Virus record (IMG/VR): IMGVR_UViG_3300042868_006149
Coordinates: 1 to 21,621 of that record
Source of the DNA: a virus
Reading direction: 5' to 3' (one strand)
Length of the DNA: 21,621 nucleotides
The position numbers and the translations under genes are program-made. The notes below the pieces were generated by a model. The model was given only the letters and a program-made list of their open reading frames with translations, did no database searches and had not been told where the DNA came from. Below are positions 7,613 to 13,146 of the stretch, in pieces; within the stretch, counting starts at the first letter, position 1; the number at the start of each line of letters is the position of its first letter.

Positions 7613-8431
7613 ATGACAGAACAAAAGCCGCGCACACATTTGGTGATCCCCGACACGCAAGCAAAGCCGGGTACACCTAACGATGCGTTGGGTTGGATCG
7701 GTGCCTACATAGTCGAAAAGCAACCTGACGTTGTTGTGCATTTGGGTGACCATTTCGATGGCCCTAGCCTGTCCAGTTGGGATGTTGGCAAAAAGGATTT
7801 TGAAGGTCGCCGTTACCGTGATGACGTTGACGCTGCCAACAAAGCGTTTGATGTGTTGTGTGAACCTATGGAAAAGCACAACCGGCAGAAAGCCAAGCAA
7901 AGCAAAAAGCAATACCGCCCTGAACTGGTCATGTTGCACGGCAACCATGAACACCGCATACAACGCGCCATTGATAGCAATGCGGCGCATTTGGATGGCA
8001 TCATCAGTTTGGATGATCTGAACTACGCAGATCACGGTTGGCAGGTTGTGCCGTTCCTGCAACCCATCAACATTGATGGTGTCTGGTACGCGCATTATTG
8101 GGCTAACCCCATGACGGGCAGACCGTATGGGGGCAATGCCACTACACGGTTGAAACAGGTGGGCCACAGTTTCACGATGGGCCATCAACAGGTTTTGGAT
8201 TACGCAATCAGGTTTGTTGCGGGGCGTTCACAACACGCTTTGATTGCCGGCAGTTCGTATTTGCATTCCGAAAAATACTTAGGGCCACAAGGCAACGATC
8301 ATTGGCGCGGCATCATTGTGAAACATCAGGTTGAAAACGGTTCTTACGATCCGATGTTTGTTAGCCTTGATTATTTGTGCCGACGTTTTGAAGGCAAACC
8401 ATTGTCCAAATTTATGCAACACATTTACTGA
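7613..8431 (+). CDS. Calcineurin-like metallophosphoesterase
   Basis: A 272-residue enzyme of the metallophosphoesterase superfamily, which uses two metal ions to hydrolyse phosphoesters. Ordered motifs are visible: PDTQ (D14, with Q in place of the usual H), HLGDHFD (GD45-46 and D49), LHGNHEHR (GNHE 110-113), YAHYW (H161) and MGHQQ (H191). These correspond to the metal-binding blocks of the family, with the first block altered from DxH to DTQ, as seen in many phage members. The substrate is not predictable; DNA ends, cyclic nucleotides and phosphoproteins are all possible. It lies in the late region after the lysis genes, with a clear SD-like CAAGGG before ATG 7613. The gene ends upstream of the promoter/inverted-repeat region at 8432-8517. 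Confidence 0.85.
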   Translation: MTEQKPRTHLVIPDTQAKPGTPNDALGWIGAYIVEKQPDVVVHLGDHFDGPSLSSWDVGKKDFEGRRYRDDVDAANKAFDVLCEPMEKHNRQKAKQSKKQYRPELVMLHGNHEHRIQRAIDSNAAHLDGIISLDDLNYADHGWQVVPFLQPINIDGVWYAHYWANPMTGRPYGGNATTRLKQVGHSFTMGHQQVLDYAIRFVAGRSQHALIAGSSYLHSEKYLGPQGNDHWRGIIVKHQVENGSYDPMFVSLDYLCRRFEGKPLSKFMQHIY

Positions 8432-8442
8432 ATAGTTTAGTT

Positions 8443-8483
8443 GCGTAACCGTCCACAATTTTGAACCATGTGAACGGTTACGC
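8443..8483. repeat. Perfect 10-bp inverted repeat over a candidate promoter
   Basis: GCGTAACCGT (8443-8452) and its exact complement ACGGTTACGC (8474-8483) are separated by 21 bases. The right arm falls between the candidate -35 and -10 boxes. A competing hairpin, CGGTTA (8475-8480) with TAACCG (8486-8491), uses the same right arm, so the two cannot form together. There is no U-tract, so it is not an ordinary terminator. It could be an operator or an RNA switch. Confidence 0.55.
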
Positions 8484-8489
8484 GATAAC
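8461..8489 (+). promoter_or_regulatory. Candidate promoter upstream of the DUF6378-like gene
   Basis: TTGAAC (8461-8466) and GATAAC (8484-8489) are separated by 17 bases and each match 4 of 6 positions of the bacterial -35 and -10 consensus. A second GATAAC is at 8491-8496. The region lies in the only sizeable gap of the block between 6229 and 10216. Sigma specificity is unknown and the match is modest. Confidence 0.4.
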
Positions 8490-8517
8490 CGATAACTACT
8501 GATCGCAGGGGATCGCA

Positions 8518-8910
8518 ATGAATGATGAACTGTTTGAATACGTTGACAATGAAATTGGTTCAACGTTGCTGAATGCTTTTGCGCTCACGCACGGGGACCG
8601 GAACAACCAGTACGGGCCTTTTGCTGAAGATTACCTGCGGGTTTCTAATACTTGGAACGCGTTGTGTGATGGTGACCCGGTTGAAATGTGCCCTGAGTAC
8701 GCGCTGCTTTTTATGGCGACCATGAAACTGTGCAGGATTGCGCACGCGTTGCATTCCGGTTTGGCGTTTGAATCCCCGGCAATGATTGAAGATTCAATTA
8801 CCGATTGCTGCGGGTACCTTGACGGCATTTGGACTGTGTTGAACCGCCCTGATGACGTTGACGATTCTGATGATGCTGATGATTGGGATGACGATGACGA
8901 TTGTGATTGA
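8518..8910 (+). CDS. DUF6378-like protein with a poly-aspartate tail
   Basis: A 130-residue protein. The centre matches the family recalled as DUF6378: HGDRNNQYG, then VSNTWNAL, ALLFMATMKLCRIA and an EDSITDCCGYLDGIW helix, all-alpha and possibly related to MazG-type folds. The function of the family is unknown. The last ~18 residues are almost purely acidic (DDVDDSDDADDWDDDDDCD), which is not part of the domain and is encoded by a GAT/GAC-rich repetitive stretch that overlaps the next gene's start. ATG 8518 is supported by CAGGGGATCGCA upstream. Whether the acidic tail mimics DNA or is just low-complexity is not known. Confidence 0.65.
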   Translation: MNDELFEYVDNEIGSTLLNAFALTHGDRNNQYGPFAEDYLRVSNTWNALCDGDPVEMCPEYALLFMATMKLCRIAHALHSGLAFESPAMIEDSITDCCGYLDGIWTVLNRPDDVDDSDDADDWDDDDDCD

Positions 8911-9016
8911 TCCCGAGACGATCCCGGTGCCGGTTGATGAACCTGAACCGTATGACCCGGATGATTACGAATTCCCTGATGAGCAGGATTACCCTAAAAA
9001 AGATTGGAACATCTGA
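8888..9016 (+). CDS. Tiny acidic, proline-rich peptide
   Basis: A 42-residue ORF from ATG 8888 to TGA 9014-9016. It overlaps the DUF6378-like gene by 23 bases in another frame and its TGA overlaps the ATG of the holin gene (TGATG). Composition is striking: 13 acidic residues and 8 prolines against 2 lysines, with segments such as VDEPEPYDPDDYEFP. A second ATG three codons in (8894) is an alternative start. The tight overlaps on both sides and the perfect fit between two genes support expression, but I recognise no family. It may also be only a translational coupling ORF. Confidence 0.5.
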   Translation: MTMTIVIDPETIPVPVDEPEPYDPDDYEFPDEQDYPKKDWNI

Positions 9017-9294
9017 TGTTGAACCCCGTGTTTTTGCGTGGCGTTGCTGAACGTGCAATAAAGACTGCGGTGCAGTCGGTGTTGTTGGCTGTCGCTGGTG
9101 CCACTGGTGCTGACCTGTTCAGTCTTGATTGGCAGACCATTGGCATGGCTGCGTTGGCTGGTGCGGTGCTGTCTGTGTTGACTTCGATTAGTTCGCTGCC
9201 GTTTGGCCCTACCGGTTCGCCGTCGCTTGTTGCTACTGCTGAGCCGGTGCGGAAGACGCCACAGGTCGAGCCTGTACGGAAGATGTCTGCCTGA
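9016..9294 (+). CDS. r1t-type holin
   Basis: A 92-residue small membrane protein that should form the lysis pore letting the endolysin reach the wall. It shows the r1t holin layout: an amphipathic start with ERAIKTAVQSVLLAVAGATG (first membrane helix about residues 15-32), a short loop (FSLDWQTIG), a second helix (MAALAGAVLSVLTSISS, about 43-59) and a LPFGPTGSPSL segment after it, as is typical of actinophage members. A basic tail (KTPQVEPVRK) follows. ATG 9016 overlaps the previous stop; a TTG at 9004 in the same frame is less likely. It is about 1.7 kb away from the endolysin gene rather than adjacent. Confidence 0.82.
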   Translation: MLNPVFLRGVAERAIKTAVQSVLLAVAGATGADLFSLDWQTIGMAALAGAVLSVLTSISSLPFGPTGSPSLVATAEPVRKTPQVEPVRKMSA

Positions 9295-9632
9295 TGGGTT
9301 CCCCCGCAAATTACCCGTTGACTGTTCGCACAGGTGACACCGAAACGGTGACTGTCACGTTGCAAGATGCTGCCGGTGCTGCCGTCAACATCACGGGCCG
9401 CACCTATCAGGCACAGGTTCGCAGCAGTGCCGCGTCAACCGCAGTGTTGGCAACGTTTACTTGTGCTGTCACTAATGGCACCGCAGGCACGTTTGCTTGC
9501 ACACTTGGCACCGCTACCACTGCGGCGTTGTCTGAACAAACCGCGGTTTGGGATTGTCAGGAAACCAATGCCGGTGTGGTGACCACGTTGTTGGCAGGTC
9601 AGGTTTGGGTTGTTCAGGATGTGACACGGTGA
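9294..9632 (+). CDS. Beta-rich structural protein (BppU/Ig-like N-terminal type)
   Basis: A 112-residue protein with a pattern familiar from phage tail appendages: YPLTVRTGDTETVTVTLQDAAGAAVNITGRTYQAQV, i.e. a strand with an RTGDT turn, a hydrophobic-D-G strand and an xxYxxQVR strand, ending in AGQVWVVQDVTR. It resembles the N-terminal domain of receptor-binding proteins such as BppU. The ATG overlaps the holin stop (TGATG) and the end overlaps the next gene by four bases (GTGA). It is therefore translationally coupled to both neighbours. Placement after the holin and away from the tail genes is common for late appendage genes in small actinophages. The role in host binding is inference. Confidence 0.55.
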   Translation: MGSPANYPLTVRTGDTETVTVTLQDAAGAAVNITGRTYQAQVRSSAASTAVLATFTCAVTNGTAGTFACTLGTATTAALSEQTAVWDCQETNAGVVTTLLAGQVWVVQDVTR

Positions 9633-10216
9633 GTGTTGCCCTTACTGTTCAACAGGACACGGTGACGTTGCGCACAGGTGGCAGTGCTGTTGTTGTCCGG
9701 CAATCAAACAACGATGTTGTTGCCGCTGGTGTCGCAGGGCCTGCGGGTTCGTTGGGGTATTTCGGTGCGTTCTCATCGTCACAAACACAAACTGTTGGTG
9801 CCGGTACTGCCGTGCCAATGACATTGAACACAACTGATGATGCCGTTGGCGTGTCGATTACTGACGGCAGCCGGGTGGTGTTGTCCAATCCGGGTGTTTG
9901 GAATGTGCAGTTTTCCGCACAGTTGCGGAAAACATCCGGCGGCACTGGCACAATTTCCATTTGGTTGGCACAGAACGGCAGCCCCGTAGCCCGGTCATGC
10001 ACTGATGTGAAGGTGCAGGGCAACAACACTGAGGAAGTGGCGGCATGGAATTGGGTGATCCGCACCACCGGGGTCAATGAGTATGTGCAGGTAATGTGGT
10101 CTGATACCACGGGCGATGTTTCCCTTTATGCGGTTGGGACTCGCACCGGCCCTGTTCGGCCTGCGGTGCCGTCTGTGATCCTCACAGTGACCCCCGTACT
10201 GGCCAACCCCTACTGA
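9629..10216 (+). CDS. Beta-sandwich appendage protein (jelly-roll, receptor-binding candidate)
   Basis: A 195-residue protein starting at GTG 9629, which overlaps the preceding TGA (GTGA). It opens with VALTVQQDTVTLRTGGSAVVV and a short AGVAGPAGSLG segment reminiscent of a collagen-like turn, then LGYFGAFSSSQTQTV and many short beta strands (GVWNVQFSAQLRK, GTISIWLAQNGSPV, WNWVIRTT, EYVQVMWSDTTG, VSLYAVGTR, SVILTVTPV). This order is typical of C1q/TNF-like or phage head-domain jelly rolls that end tail spikes or decorate capsids. No catalytic residues seen. It is the last gene before the intrinsic terminator at 10323-10374. Confidence 0.55.
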   Translation: MSVALTVQQDTVTLRTGGSAVVVRQSNNDVVAAGVAGPAGSLGYFGAFSSSQTQTVGAGTAVPMTLNTTDDAVGVSITDGSRVVLSNPGVWNVQFSAQLRKTSGGTGTISIWLAQNGSPVARSCTDVKVQGNNTEEVAAWNWVIRTTGVNEYVQVMWSDTTGDVSLYAVGTRTGPVRPAVPSVILTVTPVLANPY

Positions 10217-10322
10217 CTGCCCTAAAGTTCTCCGGTCCATGCACGCACCATTCCCCTGCGGTGCGATTGGCTGCCACAAGGCTTGAATGCCTACTGAGCA
10301 AACCCCCATTTGGACCGGCTGC

Positions 10323-10374
10323 AAAGCCCCCCTGCCCCACCTGTTTATTCAGGTGCCGGGCGGGGGGGCTTTTT
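10323..10374 (+). terminator. Rho-independent terminator closing the late block
   Basis: AAAGCCCCCC (10323-10332) pairs with GGGGGGCTTTTT (ending 10374); inside it GCCC/GGGC and CACCTG/CAGGTG pair around a TTTATT loop. The run of T follows at 10370-10374. Small internal mismatches near GCCC and CCGGGC do not break the stem. Confidence 0.85.
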
Positions 10375-10420
10375 GCGTTCCCTGTCCCCCGTTGGGCTTT
10401 TGGGGTTTCTGTGGGGGTTG

Positions 10421-10450
10421 TTGCTTGTGTTGGGAATGTGTGCCTAAACT
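10421..10450 (+). promoter_or_regulatory. Candidate promoter for the early block
   Basis: TTGCTT (10421-10426) and TAAACT (10445-10450), 18 bases apart, are a weak -35/-10 pair. The ATG of the next gene begins seven bases after the -10 box, so a transcript from here would be leaderless or nearly so, a common arrangement in actinobacteria. Support is position plus modest consensus only. Confidence 0.35.
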
Positions 10451-10456
10451 GGACAC

Positions 10457-10693
10457 ATGAACCACACCGCAACCACCGTTGAAATTGGCACCACCAAAAC
10501 CGGCACCAAAACACATCTGATGTACCAAAACCGCCCATCATGTTCAATTGATGGGGGTTGGAACACGGGCCGGGCCAACATCACCAAATCAATGACTGTT
10601 CAAATCAGTGAATTGGCTGACACAGTTGAAGGCATGGACGTTTGCAACAAGTGCGTGCGATCCATCAACCGCATCATCAAAAACCACGCCTGA
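10457..10693 (+). CDS. Small zinc-binding-type protein, first early gene
   Basis: A 78-residue hypothetical protein. H20, C29 and the pair C63/C66 (CNKC) are spaced as a single HCCC zinc site, similar to small actinophage early proteins I cannot name. The N-terminus is threonine-rich (MNHTATTVEIGTTKTGTKTH). It begins directly at the promoter candidate with only a GGACAC context before ATG. A perfect 8-bp hairpin (10702-10723) follows the stop by nine bases. The function is unknown. Confidence 0.6.
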   Translation: MNHTATTVEIGTTKTGTKTHLMYQNRPSCSIDGGWNTGRANITKSMTVQISELADTVEGMDVCNKCVRSINRIIKNHA

Positions 10694-10701
10694 ACAATCC
10701 T

Positions 10702-10723
10702 GCCGGGGGGTCAAACCCCCGGC
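10702..10723 (+). repeat. Perfect 8-bp hairpin after the first early gene
   Basis: GCCGGGGG (10702-10709) pairs perfectly with CCCCCGGC (10716-10723), with a GTCAAA loop. No T-run follows, so it is either a U-tract-less (I-shaped) actinobacterial-type terminator or an mRNA stabiliser. Confidence 0.55.
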
Positions 10724-10759
10724 AACCAAACCAAACCAACCAGCAAAGGAAACCAAAAC

Positions 10760-10933
10760 ATGAAATGCCATCTTGTTGAATTCAAAGAAGTCCACACCCG
10801 TCAAGTCACTGTGGTTGCCGAAACGAAAGCTGAAGCAATCCAATTGGTGAGGGCTGAAGAATTTGGCCATGACCTAGCTGTCAATTTTGGTATGCCGTAT
10901 TCCGTGCGGGTCATTGAAACGGTGAACGCATGA
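10760..10933 (+). CDS. Small hypothetical protein
   Basis: A 57-residue ORF from ATG 10760 to TGA 10931-10933, with a good SD (AAAGGA at 10745-10750). It opens MKCHLVEFKEVHTRQVTVVAE and then TKAEAIQLVRAEEF. The beta-strand then helix arrangement (xxVxVxAxxxxEAxxxxxxxE) is often seen in small phage proteins of the double-stranded beta / Arm-type shape, but I do not recognise a family. Its stop overlaps the ATG of the HTH gene (ATGA), so the two are likely co-translated. Confidence 0.6.
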   Translation: MKCHLVEFKEVHTRQVTVVAETKAEAIQLVRAEEFGHDLAVNFGMPYSVRVIETVNA

Positions 10934-11115
10934 CTAAAACCGAACTGATCACAACCGGGGAGGCTGCCCGCATGTTGCGGGTCTCACCGGAAACTGTGCG
11001 CCGCTGGATCAAACGGGGCTACATTCACGCAACACAAATGCCATCAGGTCAATCACGCATCAACAAGCAAGCCATTGTTGAAATTCAAAACCAACTGAAG
11101 GATCAAACCAAATGA
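10930..11115 (+). CDS. Helix-turn-helix DNA-binding protein (excisionase/MerR-like)
   Basis: A 61-residue protein that is essentially one winged HTH_17-type domain: TTGEAARMLRVSPETVRRWI (first and recognition helices, residues 8-27), then RGYIHATQMPSGQSRI (the wing) and a short helix. This fold is used both by excisionases and by small transcription regulators. No integrase is seen in the window, so an early regulator is at least as likely as an excisionase. ATG 10930 overlaps the previous stop; its own stop overlaps the following ATG (ATGA at 11112-11115). It may autoregulate the early operon, which is inference. Confidence 0.8.
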   Translation: MTKTELITTGEAARMLRVSPETVRRWIKRGYIHATQMPSGQSRINKQAIVEIQNQLKDQTK

Positions 11116-11315
11116 ACATTGACATCACATACCACCAATCAATCAGGTTGCGGCGTGTTCTCGCTGAAGCGTTTGTGAACGCTGAACGCATGGCACACCA
11201 CCCTGACATTTCTGCTGTCTCACAGGACGAATACCAAATGGTTTCTGAAATCTGTTTGGACATCATCAACAAGCTGGTGCATGCCACGAACCTTGAAACC
11301 GATGGGGGGTTTTGA
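11112..11315 (+). CDS. Small hypothetical helical protein
   Basis: A 67-residue protein, mostly helical (IRLRRVLAEAFVNAERMAHH then DEYQMVSEICLDIINKLVHA). No motif recognised. It starts at ATG 11112 in an ATGA overlap with the HTH gene and ends at TGA 11313-11315, one base before the next gene. It is part of the tightly packed early operon. The function is unknown. Confidence 0.6.
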   Translation: MNIDITYHQSIRLRRVLAEAFVNAERMAHHPDISAVSQDEYQMVSEICLDIINKLVHATNLETDGGF

Positions 11316-11316
11316 A

Positions 11317-11598
11317 ATGTCTGAAATGAAACGGGCCTACGAAAGCACGGCAGCAGGTATCAATGCTTTCCGTGAAGGGATCAAAGCAACCAACAGGGCT
11401 GATGCCTATCGGGTCATGTCTGAGATACTGCAAAAGGATGCGTTGGAAACCATCAACAATGCGGTTGATGAAATCCTTGATGCCTTGTGCCTCGACCCGT
11501 CACATGATGCTGACATTTGGGCGGCACTGTTGGACACATCCACACCGGTTGATGACATGGTGGCACGTTTGTTTGACCTGAAGGCGGGTGTCAGGTGA
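11317..11598 (+). CDS. Hypothetical helical protein
   Basis: A 93-residue protein from ATG 11317 (MSEMKRAYEST). I prefer this start over TTG 11281 because a GGGGGGT ribosome-binding stretch (11304-11310) lies seven bases upstream and the upstream gene ends at 11315. Predicted all-alpha, with INAFREGIK, VMSEILQKDALETINNAVDEI and VDDMVARLFDL helices. No family recognised. It ends in a GTGA overlap with the next gene. Confidence 0.6.
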   Translation: MSEMKRAYESTAAGINAFREGIKATNRADAYRVMSEILQKDALETINNAVDEILDALCLDPSHDADIWAALLDTSTPVDDMVARLFDLKAGVR

Positions 11599-11882
11599 CA
11601 GCAAAGATGCGGTGCGTGATGTGCGGTGCAAGGTTCGATGCGGGGTCAGCCTCGCAGCGTGTGGCAGATTTGAACCGGCACACCTGTGAACCTTTGCAGC
11701 CCGCAACCCGGGCAGAATCAACACGCATTGTGTTGGCCCTAATTGCAATAGTGGTTGTCCTCATGGTGTTCAACTGGTTGGCTGACGTACTTGCCGGGCA
11801 AGGTTGGCTGACACCAGTGGCCATTGTCGGAACCCTGATTTTCGGTTTGCTGCTCGCCTTCAAACTGAACACAGGTGATTGA
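11595..11882 (+). CDS. Zinc-finger plus two-TM membrane protein
   Basis: A 95-residue protein starting GTG 11595. The N-terminus has a zinc-like set C7-x2-C10, H29 and C31 (MRCVMCGARF ... LNRHTC), like a short rubredoxin-type or C2H2-like knuckle. Two hydrophobic helices follow (about 44-65, IVLALIAIVVVLMVFNWL; and 71-90, TPVAIVGTLIFGLLLAF). The combination suggests a membrane protein with a cytoplasmic metal knuckle. Function unknown; in phages such proteins might modify host membranes or exclude superinfection, which is speculation. Confidence 0.6.
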   Translation: MTAKMRCVMCGARFDAGSASQRVADLNRHTCEPLQPATRAESTRIVLALIAIVVVLMVFNWLADVLAGQGWLTPVAIVGTLIFGLLLAFKLNTGD

Positions 11883-11883
11883 C

Positions 11884-11970
11884 ATGAAACAGGCGGCACC
11901 GCTCATTGCGGTTGGTGTAATCGTCACCCTGTTCATGCTGTACGCGTATGCGATAACACGGGGGTTTTGA
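11884..11970 (+). CDS. 28-residue single-TM peptide
   Basis: ATG 11884 to TGA 11968-11970, coding MKQAAPLIAVGVIVTLFMLY and AYAITRGF. It is almost entirely one hydrophobic helix with K2 and R26 at its ends. It is tightly placed: one base after the previous stop and with TGATG coupling to the resolvase-like gene. Such tiny membrane peptides are easily missed. The tight fit supports translation, but no family is recognised. Confidence 0.5.
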   Translation: MKQAAPLIAVGVIVTLFMLYAYAITRGF

Positions 11971-12299
11971 TGGCCAACGCAAACAAACAAAAAGGTGACC
12001 TAGCTGAACGCGAAGTGACCCGCTACCTGCAAGGTTCCGGGTTCATCGCGTCACGCATTCCTGCCGGGTCAAACGCTGACATTGGTGATGTGTGGTTGCC
12101 ACCCCCGTTGCCTGCGGTGCAGGTAAAGAACGTTGCCAAAGTGGATTTGTCCGGTTGGTGCAATCAGGTGCAGGAACAGGCTGACAACGCCAAACGTGAT
12201 TGCGGTGTGGTTGTTCATAAACGACGGGGCAAAGCTGACCCGGGTGACTGGTTTGTCACGATGACATTGGAAACTTTAGCGAAACTAATGAAAGGTTGA
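11970..12299 (+). CDS. Holliday-junction-resolvase-like nuclease
   Basis: A 109-residue protein from ATG 11970 with a PD-(D/E)XK-like layout seen in small actinophage resolvases: NKQKGDLAEREVTRYLQG (E13/E15 on the first helix), PAGSNADIGDV (D37/D40, the catalytic acid block) and AVQVKN (Q51-x-K53), followed by CNQVQEQADNAKRDCGVVVHKRRG. Resolvases act on branched DNA made during recombination and before packaging. The region also encodes a RecB-like nuclease and an SSB-like protein, which fits a recombination role. Other small nucleases of the same fold cannot be excluded. Confidence 0.7.
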   Translation: MANANKQKGDLAEREVTRYLQGSGFIASRIPAGSNADIGDVWLPPPLPAVQVKNVAKVDLSGWCNQVQEQADNAKRDCGVVVHKRRGKADPGDWFVTMTLETLAKLMKG

Positions 12300-12301
12300 A
12301 C

Positions 12302-12511
12302 ATGGAAACATTCAATTTGGAAACGCTGCAGCGCATGTGGGACACGTTGCAGGATGCTGCTGACGCTGAAATGCCTGACATGGAACTGTTCTTAGATGCT
12401 GCCGATGCGTTGCATGTTTGTTTGGACCGCATCGATTACTTGGAACAGTTGAACACCAACCTGCGGGCTGAACTGCAACGGCATCGGGCTATGGAAACAG
12501 CGGGGTATTGA
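12302..12511 (+). CDS. Small coiled-coil protein
   Basis: A 69-residue acidic helical protein (METFNLETLQRMWDTLQDA ... LHVCLDRIDYLEQLNTNL). ATG 12302 is chosen because AAAGG is at the right distance; TTG 12296 would overlap the previous gene's stop and is possible. The last 40 residues have heptad-like leucines. No function is known. It lies immediately upstream of the WhiB-like gene and its TGA overlaps a TTG of that frame. Confidence 0.55.
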   Translation: METFNLETLQRMWDTLQDAADAEMPDMELFLDAADALHVCLDRIDYLEQLNTNLRAELQRHRAMETAGY

Positions 12512-12513
12512 TT

Positions 12514-12882
12514 GTGCCCACGATCCCAAACGCACCGGGCCGGTGGGCTGACCGTGCCGCATGCAAAGGCATGGGCAAAACGTTCTACGCAAACAACAAC
12601 AACCTAACTGCCATTGATGCAGCGTTGGCGTTGTGTTGCACCTGCCCGGTGGTTATGGAATGCCAACAGTACGCGTTGGCTAACAATGAGGAATTCGGGG
12701 TGTGGGGTGGCATGACACCTGAACAACGGAAGGTGAACGTTGCCCCGCCCCGCAAGCGTGCGTTGTTTGTTTCTTGCGGCACTAATTCGGGGTACGTCAA
12801 AGGGTGCCGGTGCGATGCGTGCCGTGAGGCGCACACGTTCGCTGTCAACAAATACCGTGACAGCAAACGCAGCAACCTTTGA
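12514..12882 (+). CDS. whiB: WhiB-family transcription factor with C-terminal zinc motif
   Basis: A 122-residue (from GTG 12514) WhiB-like regulator. WhiB proteins are actinobacterial [4Fe-4S] proteins that bind the housekeeping sigma factor. The four cysteines are present: C17, then C41-x2-C44-x5-C50, and the GVWGGM motif follows. The N-terminal WADRAAC and CPVVMEC patterns are family typical. Residues ~80-122 add another cysteine motif (FVSCGTNSGYVKGCRCDACREA), a small knot found in many actinophage proteins, so this is a WhiB with an extra zinc module. The start is uncertain: TTG 12508 lies too close to GCGGGG, so GTG 12514 is preferred. The gene identifies the host as an actinobacterium and may tune host or phage transcription. 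Confidence 0.88.
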   Translation: MPTIPNAPGRWADRAACKGMGKTFYANNNNLTAIDAALALCCTCPVVMECQQYALANNEEFGVWGGMTPEQRKVNVAPPRKRALFVSCGTNSGYVKGCRCDACREAHTFAVNKYRDSKRSNL

Positions 12883-12885
12883 CTG

Positions 12886-13116
12886 TCACACCGGGTTGGT
12901 ACGGTTCCGATACCAGCGAACAGCACCGGCACCGTTCACGATTTGCCACATGGCGAACATGGCCAAAAACCCGGGCTGATCAGTGAGAACAGCAAACAAA
13001 GCCCACGGGTACGAATGAACTAGGACGATCAGAAAGCCCCACCATTTGCCACGGCTGATGAACCACTGGCCTGACACACCTACCAGTTCACAAACAAACA
13101 AAACCATTGGCCACAT
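12886..13116 (-). CDS. Small PnuC-like multi-TM membrane protein, opposite strand
   Basis: A 76-residue ORF on the - strand, the only credible gene facing that way. It reads MVLFVCELVGVSGQWF, then GKWWGFLIVLVHSYPWALFA, QPGFLAMFAMWQIVNGAGAV and RWYRN. Three hydrophobic helices with conserved-looking W/G/P positions resemble short actinophage membrane proteins related to PnuC-type (vitamin/NMN) transporters. It almost fills the otherwise empty 264-bp gap between WhiB and the RecB-like nuclease. The start CAT at 13114-13116 has only a weak SD; ATG 13107 (four codons in) is an alternative. I rate it probable rather than certain. Confidence 0.6.
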   Translation of the reverse strand: MWPMVLFVCELVGVSGQWFISRGKWWGFLIVLVHSYPWALFAVLTDQPGFLAMFAMWQIVNGAGAVRWYRNRTNPV

Positions 13117-13146
13117 CAGGCCATTCTAAACGGGAGCAAACAAACA

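Larger units (their letters stand above)
10217..10456 (+). other. 240-bp intergenic region between late and early blocks
   Basis: No convincing gene is present. It holds a late-operon terminator (10323-10374) and a candidate promoter (10421-10450) for the following block. The first ~100 bases (10217-10320) contain a small hairpin GCACC/GGTGC (about 10246-10265) but nothing else recognisable. A short ORF reading through the terminator is best treated as noise. Confidence 0.6.

Noticed and set aside
7379-8188. Long open frame on the - strand (269 codons) opposite the metallophosphoesterase
   Set aside because: It is a mirror of the codon pattern of the + gene, crosses an intergenic gap and two + genes, and shows no recognisable domains or ribosome-binding site.
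9649-10110. - strand open frame opposite the appendage protein
   Set aside because: Composition is a complement of the beta-rich + gene; no motif or start signal.
10182-10547. - strand open frame covering the late terminator
   Set aside because: It spans a strong + strand terminator and promoter region; low-complexity product.
10930-11115. Excisionase as evidence for a temperate phage
   Set aside because: The HTH type is shared with simple regulators, and no integrase, attachment site or immunity repressor was seen in the window.
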